DNA of 14,932 nt. It comes from Chloroflexota bacterium (GTDB lineage Bacteria > Chloroflexota > Chloroflexia > QHBQ01 > JADMIH01). The notes under the pieces were generated by a model. The model did not search any database. It saw nothing but the letters and a program-made list of their open reading frames with translations, and was not told the DNA's origin. The translations under genes and the position numbers were made by a program. Of this stretch, positions 7,607 to 14,697 are shown piece by piece. How positions within the stretch are numbered: the first letter of the stretch is position 1; each line of letters opens with the position of its first letter. Location: positions 1 through 14,932 of the forward strand of contig JADMIH010000092.1 of assembly GCA_015478675.1 (NCBI GenBank), given 5' to 3'.

Positions 7607-8266
7607 TCAGTCATCTACTCCGACCAGCCTTTTGAGCTGGTACAGCATCAGCGAGAGGGTGTCTCTGGCAAGATTGTATGCGCGCACGGTGAGCACGCTC
7701 CAGTTTGGGGTGTTTACAGCCGGGGAAGGATAGACAGCCAGCCCTGCGTCGCGGGCGATCAGCGCGGCCCTGTTGATATGGAAAGGCTCGGTGACAAGGA
7801 TCGCGGTGCGCCAGCCGCGTTGCTGCATAATGGCCTGGCTGTTGTGGATATTCTGTATTGTATTAAGTGACTTATCTTCGCCAATAATAGCAGCGGCGGG
7901 TACACCTGCGTCTTCGAGCACCTGTGTCAGCACTGCGCTTTCCGACGGCCCCTCCTCGGTAGGGCCGCCGGAGGCGATGATCCAGGGTGCCAACCCGCGT
8001 TGGTACAGATCGGCGGCGTGCCCGGCACGCGCCCGCATGCAAGGGCTGGGCACGCCATCGGGCGCGTAGATGTTGCAGCCCAGGACGATAATCACATCTG
8101 CGGGCGCAGCACGGTCGATTTCAGCGCCACTGCTCACGTAAGCGAAGTCGCCAAGGGGCCATAAGAACAGCAGCAGAGCGAGCAACAGCAGGAATCGCGG
8201 GCGGAATCGCGGGCGAAGCCGCCTTGTGCCTGGATTTGTGCCTTTACCGGGAAGAGCAGGGTACAT
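7607..8266 (-). CDS. YdcF/SanA-like DUF218 membrane-anchored protein
   Basis: 219 residues. A basic N-terminus (RRLRPRFRPRF, 15-25) leads into one hydrophobic helix (about 26-44), so it is probably a signal anchor with the domain outside the membrane. The DUF218 domain (about 56-195) shows PADVIIVLGCN (55-65), RARAGHAADLY (78-88), PWIIASGG (94-101), ESAVLTQVLEDAGVP (109-123), EDKSLNTIQNI (130-140) and VTEPFHINRA (158-167). E. coli members (SanA, ElyC/YdcF) affect envelope integrity and polyprenyl-lipid-dependent wall synthesis, but no reaction is firmly established. It is last in the long minus-strand operon, 71 bp after the deacetylase. No clear Shine-Dalgarno sequence precedes the ATG at 8264-8266. 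A role in EPS attachment or lipid-carrier balance is only inferred from context. Confidence 0.88.
   Translation of the reverse strand: MYPALPGKGTNPGTRRLRPRFRPRFLLLLALLLFLWPLGDFAYVSSGAEIDRAAPADVIIVLGCNIYAPDGVPSPCMRARAGHAADLYQRGLAPWIIASGGPTEEGPSESAVLTQVLEDAGVPAAAIIGEDKSLNTIQNIHNSQAIMQQRGWRTAILVTEPFHINRAALIARDAGLAVYPSPAVNTPNWSVLTVRAYNLARDTLSLMLYQLKRLVGVDD
8191..8214. repeat. Perfect 12-bp tandem duplication in the YdcF-like gene
   Basis: GGAATCGCGGGC occurs at 8191-8202 and again at 8203-8214 with no mismatch. On the minus strand it encodes a doubled RPRF (residues 18-25) just before the membrane helix, adding positive charge on the cytosolic side. It preserves the frame and looks like a recent slippage duplication. 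Confidence 0.8.
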
Positions 8267-8337
8267 ATGTTAGAAGTGATTTGGGCTTCGCGCTCCGGCG
8301 TAGGTTCGGGTGCGGGGAGCAACCAACAAAGGTGGCT

Positions 8338-9321
8338 CTACAGATCGAAGCGGGGCACAGGCTTGCGAGCGGCAAGCGACTTGAGCCTGCGGTAGAGCCG
8401 CCCAGCGGCGGTTATCTTCAGCACGAAGCGTGGCAGCGACTCGCCCGCGACGGCACCGAGACGGTGGAGTAGGTAAGGATTCGTGCGACCTACCACGTTC
8501 CCACCCGCCACCAGAGTGTATGCCGCCGCCAGTCCCGTGCGGCGTACCGCTTCGACAGCGACCCGGTTGATGGCGTAAGGCTGCCCATTAGGGTAACAGA
8601 AGACCGGCAGCGGATTCGACAGCCTCGCCTTCAGGTCGGCCCACGACCCGGCGACCTCGGCCTTGACCTTATCGGGCGCAGCCTGAGCCAGTATGGTGTG
8701 ATGCCTGGTGTGCGGCCCGACAGCCACTCCCTCGGCGTGTAGGGCCTCCACTTCACCCCAGTCGAGCAAGGCACGCTTGCTGTTCGCAGACACCGCGCAA
8801 CTCTCCAATATATCGTCAATCAGGCGGCTTGCCTCTCTCTCATCTGTCTGCTCCACCAGCGGCGTCAGGCGCTCAAAGGCCGCCAGGCGCTCTTGCCGCG
8901 TCGCTAAGGGCAGCGCACCGAGCCGCTGTACTTCTATCTGCGGCTGCCTGGTTTGCGCCAATGCGCGGTAGATCGCGTCCCACCAGAAGAGGGCGCCGGG
9001 GCTACTCGTGTAGTGTGTTGCCACGAAGAGCGTTACAGGCAGCCCCAGCCGCCTGAGCACTGGCATCGCGGTATCCTGGAAACAGCGATATCCATCATCG
9101 AATGTGATTACTAAAGCGCGTCTGGGGAGGGTATACGCCTCTGTGAGAGCACGTACCAGGTCCCAGGAGGAAATTACGTTGTAGCGCGAAGCTACATAAC
9201 GCATTTGCGCCTCGAAAGCCTCCGGGTAAGCGTCTATCAAGGTAGGTGTGAGCTCAGTAGCGGTATCAACTCCGGTGGCGATGCGATGGTACGCAAGTAT
9301 GGTGACACGCGATGGCTGCAT
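8338..9321 (-). CDS. Second polysaccharide deacetylase, NodB/CE4 family, long form
   Basis: Predicted N-deacetylase of 327 residues. CE4 motifs are VTILAYHRI (6-14), VITFDDGYRCF (71-81; D75 base, D76 metal ligand), GPHTRHHTI (202-210; H204 and H208 fit the H-x3-H metal site) and VFCYPNGQPY (240-249). Between motifs 1 and 2 there is a long insert (about 105-190) containing ALFWWDAIYRALAQT (110-124), as in CE4 proteins of EPS clusters of the exosortase-linked kind. No signal peptide is evident. The ATG at 9319-9321 lies 3 nt after the polymerase stop, and AAGGAA sits about 8 nt upstream inside the polymerase coding end, so tight coupling is likely. It is clearly a different subgroup from the CE4 protein at 4945-5832. 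Confidence 0.9.
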   Translation of the reverse strand: MQPSRVTILAYHRIATGVDTATELTPTLIDAYPEAFEAQMRYVASRYNVISSWDLVRALTEAYTLPRRALVITFDDGYRCFQDTAMPVLRRLGLPVTLFVATHYTSSPGALFWWDAIYRALAQTRQPQIEVQRLGALPLATRQERLAAFERLTPLVEQTDEREASRLIDDILESCAVSANSKRALLDWGEVEALHAEGVAVGPHTRHHTILAQAAPDKVKAEVAGSWADLKARLSNPLPVFCYPNGQPYAINRVAVEAVRRTGLAAAYTLVAGGNVVGRTNPYLLHRLGAVAGESLPRFVLKITAAGRLYRRLKSLAARKPVPRFDL

Positions 9322-9324
9322 CGT

Positions 9325-11529
9325 CTATTCCTTATCCTCGTAGCGGGCGGCGAATACCTGCGCTCCGAGGGGAGCAAGCTGCACCTCTCGCAGGGTGCCG
9401 CCGTACTCCGGGTGGTACTCGAAGCGGGCGCACTCAAAATACTGGGCAATAACGGTGCGACCGCCGGCCAGCATGTCCACTAACACGGGGCTAACCGGGT
9501 AGCCGAAGATAGGCATGCCGCCGTTGCGCGCCCAGAAATTGAAGAACGCTTGCGGCGTGCTCACTCTGGTCCCATTGTGAGTGAAGACAGCCTGAGCGCC
9601 ACGCAAGCTCTTGGGGAGCAATGTAGCAGGGGAGCCGGTAGTCTGCGCTTCTAAGCTCAGTCGTCCCGTTCTCACATGCGCGGGCATGCCGCCGGAGGGC
9701 TGGCGATACTCTAACCTTATACAGTCGAAATATTGCACAAGCAGACGATCACCTCCCGCTTTAGTCTCGTCCAACAGAGCGCTAACAGGCCGACCGAAGA
9801 AAGCAACTCCCCCGTTGCTGCGCCAGAAAGCTGCGATGGCTCCGCTAGCCTCTTCTACCTCCTTCTCTGTCGCGCCTGGCAAGAGAACGGCGGCTCCCTT
9901 CGCTACGCCACCGGCAGATGCCTTATCACGCAGAAGTGCAAGCTCGCTTGTAACAGGTGCCTGGCTGAGCGTGGATGCAGACGATGGAGACAACAACGGC
10001 CCCTCTGCCTCCTGTACAGCTGCGACATTCGCCCTGGCAGCCGGAGTTGTAACGGTAACCATGCGCGATATCTGCCTGAGGGCTATTATAAAGGCAACCT
10101 GAAGCCAGAGAAGGTAAATATATGCCCCATGTAAGAAGAGACTTGTAGCCAAATAGCCAATTAGCCCAACGGTAAGCCAACCTGCCAACTCTGCTTCTGC
10201 GGGCATCTGCGCTGCTATGAAACGCTTCCGCGCCTCCTTTAGTGCGCCGAAGGTAAGGAGCAGTATGCCGCCCACTACTGCTATGCCCAGAAGGCCGCTT
10301 TCGGTAGCAACCTCCAGGTACAGATCATGCGGCGGAATGGCTCTGGCGTACTTAGCGAGATCGGTGCCCGACAGGTACTGCAACTCGTAAAGTGGGTAGT
10401 TCTCTCGTCCCACGCCAACCAGAGGGTGATCGAGGAAAATACCAACAGCCGCCTGCACCGCTCCGGCGCGCCCCCGTATAGAGTCTTCTGTAAGGATAGT
10501 CTGGCGGTCGCCTTGCACGAGATTGACCACTGTGGTCAGGCGGTCCAGGTAGCTGGGGGGCAGCAAGGGTATGAGTAGCGCGACAACTATCAGCCCACCG
10601 GCTATCTGAGCCGGTCGGGGGCGCTTGTATATCACTGCCGCAAGGAGCACCACGCCAAGAGCCACGGCATCTCCACGCGAGTAGGTAAATATTACTCCTG
10701 CAATCAGGAGGGCAGAGGCGGCAAACCCGGCTGTGCGCGCGCGGGCGCTCTTGCCCCTAAAGAGTAGAAAAAGGCCCAATGGCAGCAGTACCAGCAGACT
10801 CTGGCCGTAAAAATTGGCGTCACCGAGCGTGCCGCCCGGACGCGGCGCGTCGGACACGCCTGTAATCTGGCTCACACGATACTGGGCAAGGCCCCCAAAA
10901 TCGTTGCTGAATTGATGAGTTACCGTCTGCACAACGGTAAGTGCGGCCAGCGCCGCTCCCATCGCCAGCACCGCCATCAGCATAACCTTGAGGCGCGCAG
11001 GCGTGGTGATAGCGTTTACGATGACCAGGTATGTGAGGAAGTTGCGTACAAACTCGACAACGTTAGGCATTACCAGAGCAGGCGACCGGGCATAGAGCAA
11101 CCCAAGAGCTACCACGGCTCCGTAGGCGGCCAGCCACCAGGTCATGCTGTCGCTGACCAGCCCTTGCCGCCTGTAGACCAGACGGTAGCCAACCACAGCC
11201 GCAAGCAGCGCCGCCCCTGCGAAGCGCGCGAGCGGCGGCATACCGTGATACTGCACCAGGATGCTGAGTAAGTCGGCGTACACGAGCACCGCATAAACGG
11301 CAACAGCCCAGTGAGGTCGGGCAAAAGTGAGTAGCAGGATAAAAGGGGCGGCGGTCGCTGCCACCAGCAAGGGAAGCGAGATCTCCAGCCCGGCGGCAGC
11401 GCCCACTGCCAGTCCCGCGGCAAAGGTCAGCAGGGCCAGTGCCAAAATGGAGCGGGTTGTCAGGGGGGAGCGCGTAGCAAGGGCTGAACGCTGAAGACCG
11501 AGCGTGGAGTGCACGTTGCTAGTCCGCAC
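9325..11529 (-). CDS. O-antigen ligase/Wzy-like EPS polymerase fused to two C-terminal FGYP/QYFE repeats
   Basis: A 734-residue integral membrane protein. Residues about 28-487 form 12 to 14 helices with the WaaL/Wzy_C hallmarks: GGTLGDANFYGQ (232-243), FTYSRGD (281-287), HPLVGVGRENYPLYE (368-382, large extracytoplasmic loop) and IPPHDLYLEVATESGLLG (398-415). This module joins or polymerises lipid-linked glycans. After a linker (about 490-560) come two repeats: AFWRSNGGVAFFGRPVS...LVQYFDCIRLEYRQPSGG (about 567-614) and FNFWARNGGMPIFGYPVS...IAQYFECARFEYHPEYGG (about 663-711). Normal family members end near 450 residues. The start is GTG 11527-11529, overlapping the Wzz stop by 11 nt; a second GTG lies at 11514. 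Residues 6-17 (VHSTLGLQRSAL) derive from a heptamer tract. Whether it is polymerase or ligase is undecided; polymerase is favoured because Wzz is adjacent. Confidence 0.9.
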   Translation of the reverse strand: MRTSNVHSTLGLQRSALATRSPLTTRSILALALLTFAAGLAVGAAAGLEISLPLLVAATAAPFILLLTFARPHWAVAVYAVLVYADLLSILVQYHGMPPLARFAGAALLAAVVGYRLVYRRQGLVSDSMTWWLAAYGAVVALGLLYARSPALVMPNVVEFVRNFLTYLVIVNAITTPARLKVMLMAVLAMGAALAALTVVQTVTHQFSNDFGGLAQYRVSQITGVSDAPRPGGTLGDANFYGQSLLVLLPLGLFLLFRGKSARARTAGFAASALLIAGVIFTYSRGDAVALGVVLLAAVIYKRPRPAQIAGGLIVVALLIPLLPPSYLDRLTTVVNLVQGDRQTILTEDSIRGRAGAVQAAVGIFLDHPLVGVGRENYPLYELQYLSGTDLAKYARAIPPHDLYLEVATESGLLGIAVVGGILLLTFGALKEARKRFIAAQMPAEAELAGWLTVGLIGYLATSLFLHGAYIYLLWLQVAFIIALRQISRMVTVTTPAARANVAAVQEAEGPLLSPSSASTLSQAPVTSELALLRDKASAGGVAKGAAVLLPGATEKEVEEASGAIAAFWRSNGGVAFFGRPVSALLDETKAGGDRLLVQYFDCIRLEYRQPSGGMPAHVRTGRLSLEAQTTGSPATLLPKSLRGAQAVFTHNGTRVSTPQAFFNFWARNGGMPIFGYPVSPVLVDMLAGGRTVIAQYFECARFEYHPEYGGTLREVQLAPLGAQVFAARYEDKE
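11483..11510. repeat. Heptamer-like tract in the 5' end of the polymerase gene
   Basis: The plus strand reads GCTGAAC (11483-11489), GCTGAAG (11490-11496), ACCGAGC, GTGGAGT (11504-11510). On the coding strand it contains TTCAGCGTTC, matching TCAGCRTTC in the GT4-gene tract, and it encodes a similar 'HS-L' peptide (HSTLGLQRSA). It is degenerate, so membership of the same repeat family is probable and not certain. Confidence 0.45.
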
Positions 11530-12190
11530 TTGTAGTTGTGGCTATAGGTCCGGTTTCTGACGAGCGCTGCCGCATCGCCGGAGCGGTCGCCGGTGTACGC
11601 TGCGGCCCGCGCAGATAATCGATGGCGAGGGCCAGCAGAATCCCCAGGACAAAGCCAAGCCCCAGGGAGGCTGGGATGTCCCTTGACGGCACGGGCGCGC
11701 TAGGAGCGGTGGGCACGGTGGCACGCTGTAAAGAGGCAAGGTCTATCACCTGGAAGAGCTGCTGGGTGTTGCTGATAGCTGTAGATACAGTAGTATTCAG
11801 ATAACTTGCCAGGAGCTGCGGATCGCGACCCGTGCCGCTTACTTCAATTACGTTTGTATCGGGCAGCACATTAGCAACTATAGGATAGCCAACAGCGTCG
11901 CTATCTCGCAAGCCCATCGTCCTGAGGGCCTGCGATTTGACGCTGTCAGAGGTAAAAGCTTCCGCAAAGGTGCCCATCACGTAGCGCGCGCCCATCTGAC
12001 CTATAAGATCGGTCACAGTTCGCGTGTCCGTTATCACCATTGAAGGCTGGGCAACTACGCGTGCAGCGGCGCTGTATGTAGGCGTTCTGCTCTGGTCAAG
12101 CAGGTAAGCGCCCAGGCCGGCCGCGACGGTTGCCAGCACAATCAGCCACCAGTAGCTAGCTATGATCTTGACGTAGGTACGTATCTCCAT
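11519..12190 (-). CDS. Wzz/YveK-type polysaccharide chain-length determinant (co-polymerase), no kinase domain
   Basis: 223 residues. N-terminal membrane helix (about 13-30) after MEIRTYVKIIASYWW, an external domain with the typical 'Y-A-A-R-V--Q' start (YSAAARVVAQPS, 39-50) and VIEVSGTGRDPQLLASYLNT (114-133). A proline-rich segment PTAPSAPVPSRD (160-171) stands just before the second helix (about 174-193), which is the Wzz hallmark. The cytosolic tail (RGPQRTP...TSAD) has no Walker motifs and no tyrosine cluster, so this is not a full BY-kinase. It should work with the adjacent polymerase to set EPS chain length. AAAAGGGG lies about 10 nt before the ATG, and its stop overlaps the polymerase GTG start. 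It sits 63 bp after the GT4 gene in the same operon. Confidence 0.9.
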   Translation of the reverse strand: MEIRTYVKIIASYWWLIVLATVAAGLGAYLLDQSRTPTYSAAARVVAQPSMVITDTRTVTDLIGQMGARYVMGTFAEAFTSDSVKSQALRTMGLRDSDAVGYPIVANVLPDTNVIEVSGTGRDPQLLASYLNTTVSTAISNTQQLFQVIDLASLQRATVPTAPSAPVPSRDIPASLGLGFVLGILLALAIDYLRGPQRTPATAPAMRQRSSETGPIATTTSAD

Positions 12191-12221
12191 ATTCGTCTGC
12201 CCCTTTTGGTAGTTACAAGTT

Positions 12222-12249
12222 AGCTGCTATCGCAGCTCTCAGCTTATAG
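12222..12249. repeat. Intergenic heptamer-like tract with a perfect 6-bp hairpin, between GT4 and Wzz genes
   Basis: AGCTGC (12222-12227) and GCAGCT (12232-12237) pair perfectly around a four-base loop (GATA on the minus, transcribed strand). TAGCTGCTAT and CTTATAG recur at 14780-14789 and 14794-14800, with an 8-bp length difference, so the two tracts look related. Lying inside the operon just before the Wzz ribosome binding site, it might act as an RNA processing or attenuating structure. No T-run follows, so full termination is unlikely. Confidence 0.5.
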
Positions 12250-12254
12250 TCTAC

Positions 12255-13376
12255 TTAATAAGTTGCGATTCCGCGGGAGGCGGCAAGCTCATCGTAAAGG
12301 TTCTCGACGCGGGCCACCATCCGCTCAAGAGTAAAATTGGCCTCAACGTGCGCCCGCCCTGCTGCGCCGAGGTTGAGGGCAAGCGCCCGGTCTGATATGA
12401 GCCTCGCCAGCGCCTCTTGTAGCGCCGCCCTGTCGCCCGGAGGCACGATCAATCCGGTCTTGCCGTCGGTGAGGATCTCCGGCACTCCGCCGACATTCGT
12501 CGCGACAGCGGGCAAGCCAACGGACATAGCTTCGAGCAATGCGATTGGCAGCGCCTCATGAAGCGAGGGGAGCACAAATATATCCATAGCTTGCATAAGC
12601 TGCGCCACATCACTGCGCGTGCCTGTAAAGAGCGCAACATCGTTCTCCTCAGCGGAGATTGCTTCCAATTTGTGGCGCAACGGCCCATCCCCTACCACGA
12701 GCAGAGATACGCGGGGGTCTGCCGCTCGGAGTTGCCCGACAGCCTTTACCAAAAGGTCCATGCCTCCTTTTTCAGGGCTGAGGCGACCCGCCGTGCCGAT
12801 CACTACAGCGTTCGGGCTGATGCCGAGCGCGCCACGTACTGAAGCGTGATCACCGCTCGGAGCAAAGTGTGCGCTGTCAACCCCATTATATATGACTTGT
12901 AAATAGCGCGCGGGTATACCTTCGATTGCCATAACCATCCGCTTGCTGGCGGCTGAAGGCACCACTATACGGTCGCTGAGACGGTAGAGAAGCTTGTCCA
13001 CCCATACCTCTCTTTGCGATTTAGAGGACCAGTGCTCGTGGCTGATGATCACCGGCACCCGCGCCAGCTTGCCGAGGATGCGCCCCCAGGTGTTAGAACC
13101 GAAGAGATGAGTATGCAGGATGTCCACAGGCTGACGGCGCATTACCCTGACGAGACGAGCCAGCTTGTAGACATCCCACTTATTCTGCCTCCCCAGTATA
13201 AAGGTAGTTACTCCCGCGCTATCGAGTAGGGGCTGGTAGTTGCCCGCAGCGCGAGTGGCGCAAACCGTGACGTTGTAACGGCTCCGGTCGAGGCGCAGCG
13301 CCAGGTCTACCAGCGCCTTTTCCGCCCCCCCGCGCCCCGTCACGTCGGTCATCATCATAACGTTAATCGGCCTCAT
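12255..13376 (-). CDS. GT4-family glycosyltransferase (GT-B fold)
   Basis: Retaining glycosyltransferase, 373 residues from the ATG at 13374-13376. N-domain: INVMMMTDVTGRGGAEKALVD (4-24), DILHTHLFGSNTWGRI (85-100), VIISHEHW. C-domain: VIGTAGRLSPEKGGMDLLVKA (192-212), LLVVGDGP (225-232), FTGTRSD (250-256), and HEALPIALLEAM (273-284) with the E-x7-E pair E274/E282, then VGGVPEI and GLIVPPGD. The frame is open upstream to a GTG at 13464-13466, but that would overlap the previous gene by 94 bp. The ATG at 13376 makes an ATGA overlap with the upstream stop, matches the family's N-terminus and has AGGTGG about 10 nt before it, so it is preferred. Second gene of the minus-strand operon. Confidence 0.92.
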   Translation of the reverse strand: MRPINVMMMTDVTGRGGAEKALVDLALRLDRSRYNVTVCATRAAGNYQPLLDSAGVTTFILGRQNKWDVYKLARLVRVMRRQPVDILHTHLFGSNTWGRILGKLARVPVIISHEHWSSKSQREVWVDKLLYRLSDRIVVPSAASKRMVMAIEGIPARYLQVIYNGVDSAHFAPSGDHASVRGALGISPNAVVIGTAGRLSPEKGGMDLLVKAVGQLRAADPRVSLLVVGDGPLRHKLEAISAEENDVALFTGTRSDVAQLMQAMDIFVLPSLHEALPIALLEAMSVGLPAVATNVGGVPEILTDGKTGLIVPPGDRAALQEALARLISDRALALNLGAAGRAHVEANFTLERMVARVENLYDELAASRGIATY

Positions 13377-14587
13377 AAAGCGCCCGCCACCTGGGATAAC
13401 GGCTCGGCGCTGGGGCGACGTACAGTCTCGTAGACCTCTACTAACTGCTGCGCGTGCTGCTCCCACCTGAAATGCCGGGCCACGTATTCCCTGCCCGCAC
13501 GCCCCAGCTCGGCCCGCAAAGGCGCGTCATCCAGTAATCGGGTGGCTGCATGGGCGAAGTCGCGCGCGGTGTCGGCGACGAGCAAATCTCGCCCGGCCAC
13601 CGCCCGTACCCCACGATTTGCTACGCCCGTCGCCACGACGGGTGCGCCAGCCGACATCGCCTCTATGACTTTGTTCTGGATGCCCGATCCTGAGCGCATA
13701 GGGCAGACCGCGACGGTGGCCTTTTGTAGATAGGAAGTCACTTCGGGCACCTTGCCGAGCACCTCGATTCCTGTGGCCGCGCTCGCCAGTGAGCGTATGC
13801 GCTCGGAAGGATTGGTGCCCACAACCTGAAATCGGAGGGCAGGGTGTGACGCGCGCAACAAAGGCCATACTTCGGCGCAGAACCAGGCTACAGCCTCGTC
13901 GTTCGGGTGATAACCCATGTTTCCTGTGAATATCAGCGTGCCTGCATCACGTGCCTCCGGCCCCGCGAAGGCAAACCTCTCCATGTCAACCCCATTCGGT
14001 ATCACGGCGGCGCGACCCCCTCCAAGCGCCTGGCTGTCAGCTGCGGATGAGACGACCAGCGCAGGAAAGCGCCGCACCACCGCCCTCTCATATTGTTGCA
14101 CCCGCCTGTACTCCATCTCGTACGCCACTCGTTTCAGCCCGCCTACCTGCTTACGGCGGTCCGCCAGGTTCAGGCTAAGGGAGTCTATCAGGTCAACAAC
14201 TACCGGCTCCTGGCGCAGACCCCACACGTAGGGAAGAAGCCTGATCAATGTTGTGTGAATAGCATCAAAGCGCTCGCGGGCAAGGAGTGCGCCAAGCTCT
14301 TGTTTGAAGTGTGTGGAGCGGTAGTAGTTAACCTGCAAAGGGAGGCGCGATGCCACGCCCAGACCGGCATTCAGCAGTGCCTGGGTGCGCGGCAGCGGCA
14401 CCACATTCACCTGGTGGCACAACTCGGCTACCTGAGCGCGTTCACTTTTAGTAACGGTGGTTTCAGCAAGGCTAAGCAATGTTATAGTGTGCTCACGGCT
14501 GAGGGCCTGTATCTGATGGTAAGCACGCAAGCTGTCGCCTTTGTATGGAGGGTATGGAAAGCGGGGTGTGAGAAACAATATATGCAT
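13373..14587 (-). CDS. GT-B glycosyltransferase of the exosortase/PEP-CTERM-associated (TIGR03087-like) type
   Basis: 404 residues, first gene of the long minus-strand EPS operon. Features: HILFLTPRFPYPPYKGDSLRA at the N-terminus (2-22), VVVDLIDSLSLNLADRR (129-145), AAVIPNGVDMERF (193-205), LIFTGNMGYHPNDEAVAWF (218-236), FQVVGTNPSERI (253-264), and VCPMRSGSGIQNKVIEAMSAGAPVVAT (294-320). The TGNM-Y-PN-DA-WF and P-RSGSGI-NK-EAM signatures are those of the sugar transferases often placed in exosortase-linked EPS loci. The frame extends upstream to a TTG at 14639-14641, but neither start has a good Shine-Dalgarno sequence. The ATG at 14585-14587 was chosen because the family begins at 'ILFLT-R-PYPP--G'. 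The stop overlaps the next GT4 start by 4 nt. Confidence 0.88.
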   Translation of the reverse strand: MHILFLTPRFPYPPYKGDSLRAYHQIQALSREHTITLLSLAETTVTKSERAQVAELCHQVNVVPLPRTQALLNAGLGVASRLPLQVNYYRSTHFKQELGALLARERFDAIHTTLIRLLPYVWGLRQEPVVVDLIDSLSLNLADRRKQVGGLKRVAYEMEYRRVQQYERAVVRRFPALVVSSAADSQALGGGRAAVIPNGVDMERFAFAGPEARDAGTLIFTGNMGYHPNDEAVAWFCAEVWPLLRASHPALRFQVVGTNPSERIRSLASAATGIEVLGKVPEVTSYLQKATVAVCPMRSGSGIQNKVIEAMSAGAPVVATGVANRGVRAVAGRDLLVADTARDFAHAATRLLDDAPLRAELGRAGREYVARHFRWEQHAQQLVEVYETVRRPSAEPLSQVAGAL

Positions 14588-14667
14588 GTTGAGGGCTAGG
14601 AACCGGACGTTACTGCGGGAGCGGCCATATAAGGGGCGCAATCTATAGCTACTGTATATCGTGAGTA

Positions 14668-14697
14668 ATTATACAGGAGCCTGAGCAGGCTTGCCAG
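14668..14697 (-). promoter_or_regulatory. Predicted sigma-70-type promoter of the minus-strand EPS operon
   Basis: Read on the minus strand, a perfect TATAAT (-10; plus 14668-14673) is preceded, after an 18-bp spacer, by CTGGCA (-35; plus 14692-14697, four of six matches to TTGACA). The spacer contains a small stem AGCCT/AGGCT (14678-14682 with 14687-14691), which might be a protein-binding site. Transcription would start near 14661, leaving a leader of about 75 nt before the ATG at 14587. It rests on motif matching only. Confidence 0.55.

Noticed and set aside
9611..10134. Plus-strand open frames opposite the polymerase C-terminus
   Set aside because: They are antisense shadows. The repeat motifs on the minus strand establish the coding frame.
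13377..13466. Upstream GTG start for the GT4 gene (403-residue form)
   Set aside because: It would overlap the previous gene by 94 bp, and the extra 30 residues are the shadow of that gene's C-terminus. The ATGA-coupled ATG at 13376 fits the family.
14588..14641. TTG start adding 18 residues to the first GT of the minus-strand operon
   Set aside because: There is no Shine-Dalgarno sequence, and the added residues precede the usual family N-terminus. It is not fully excluded, because the predicted promoter lies upstream of both starts.
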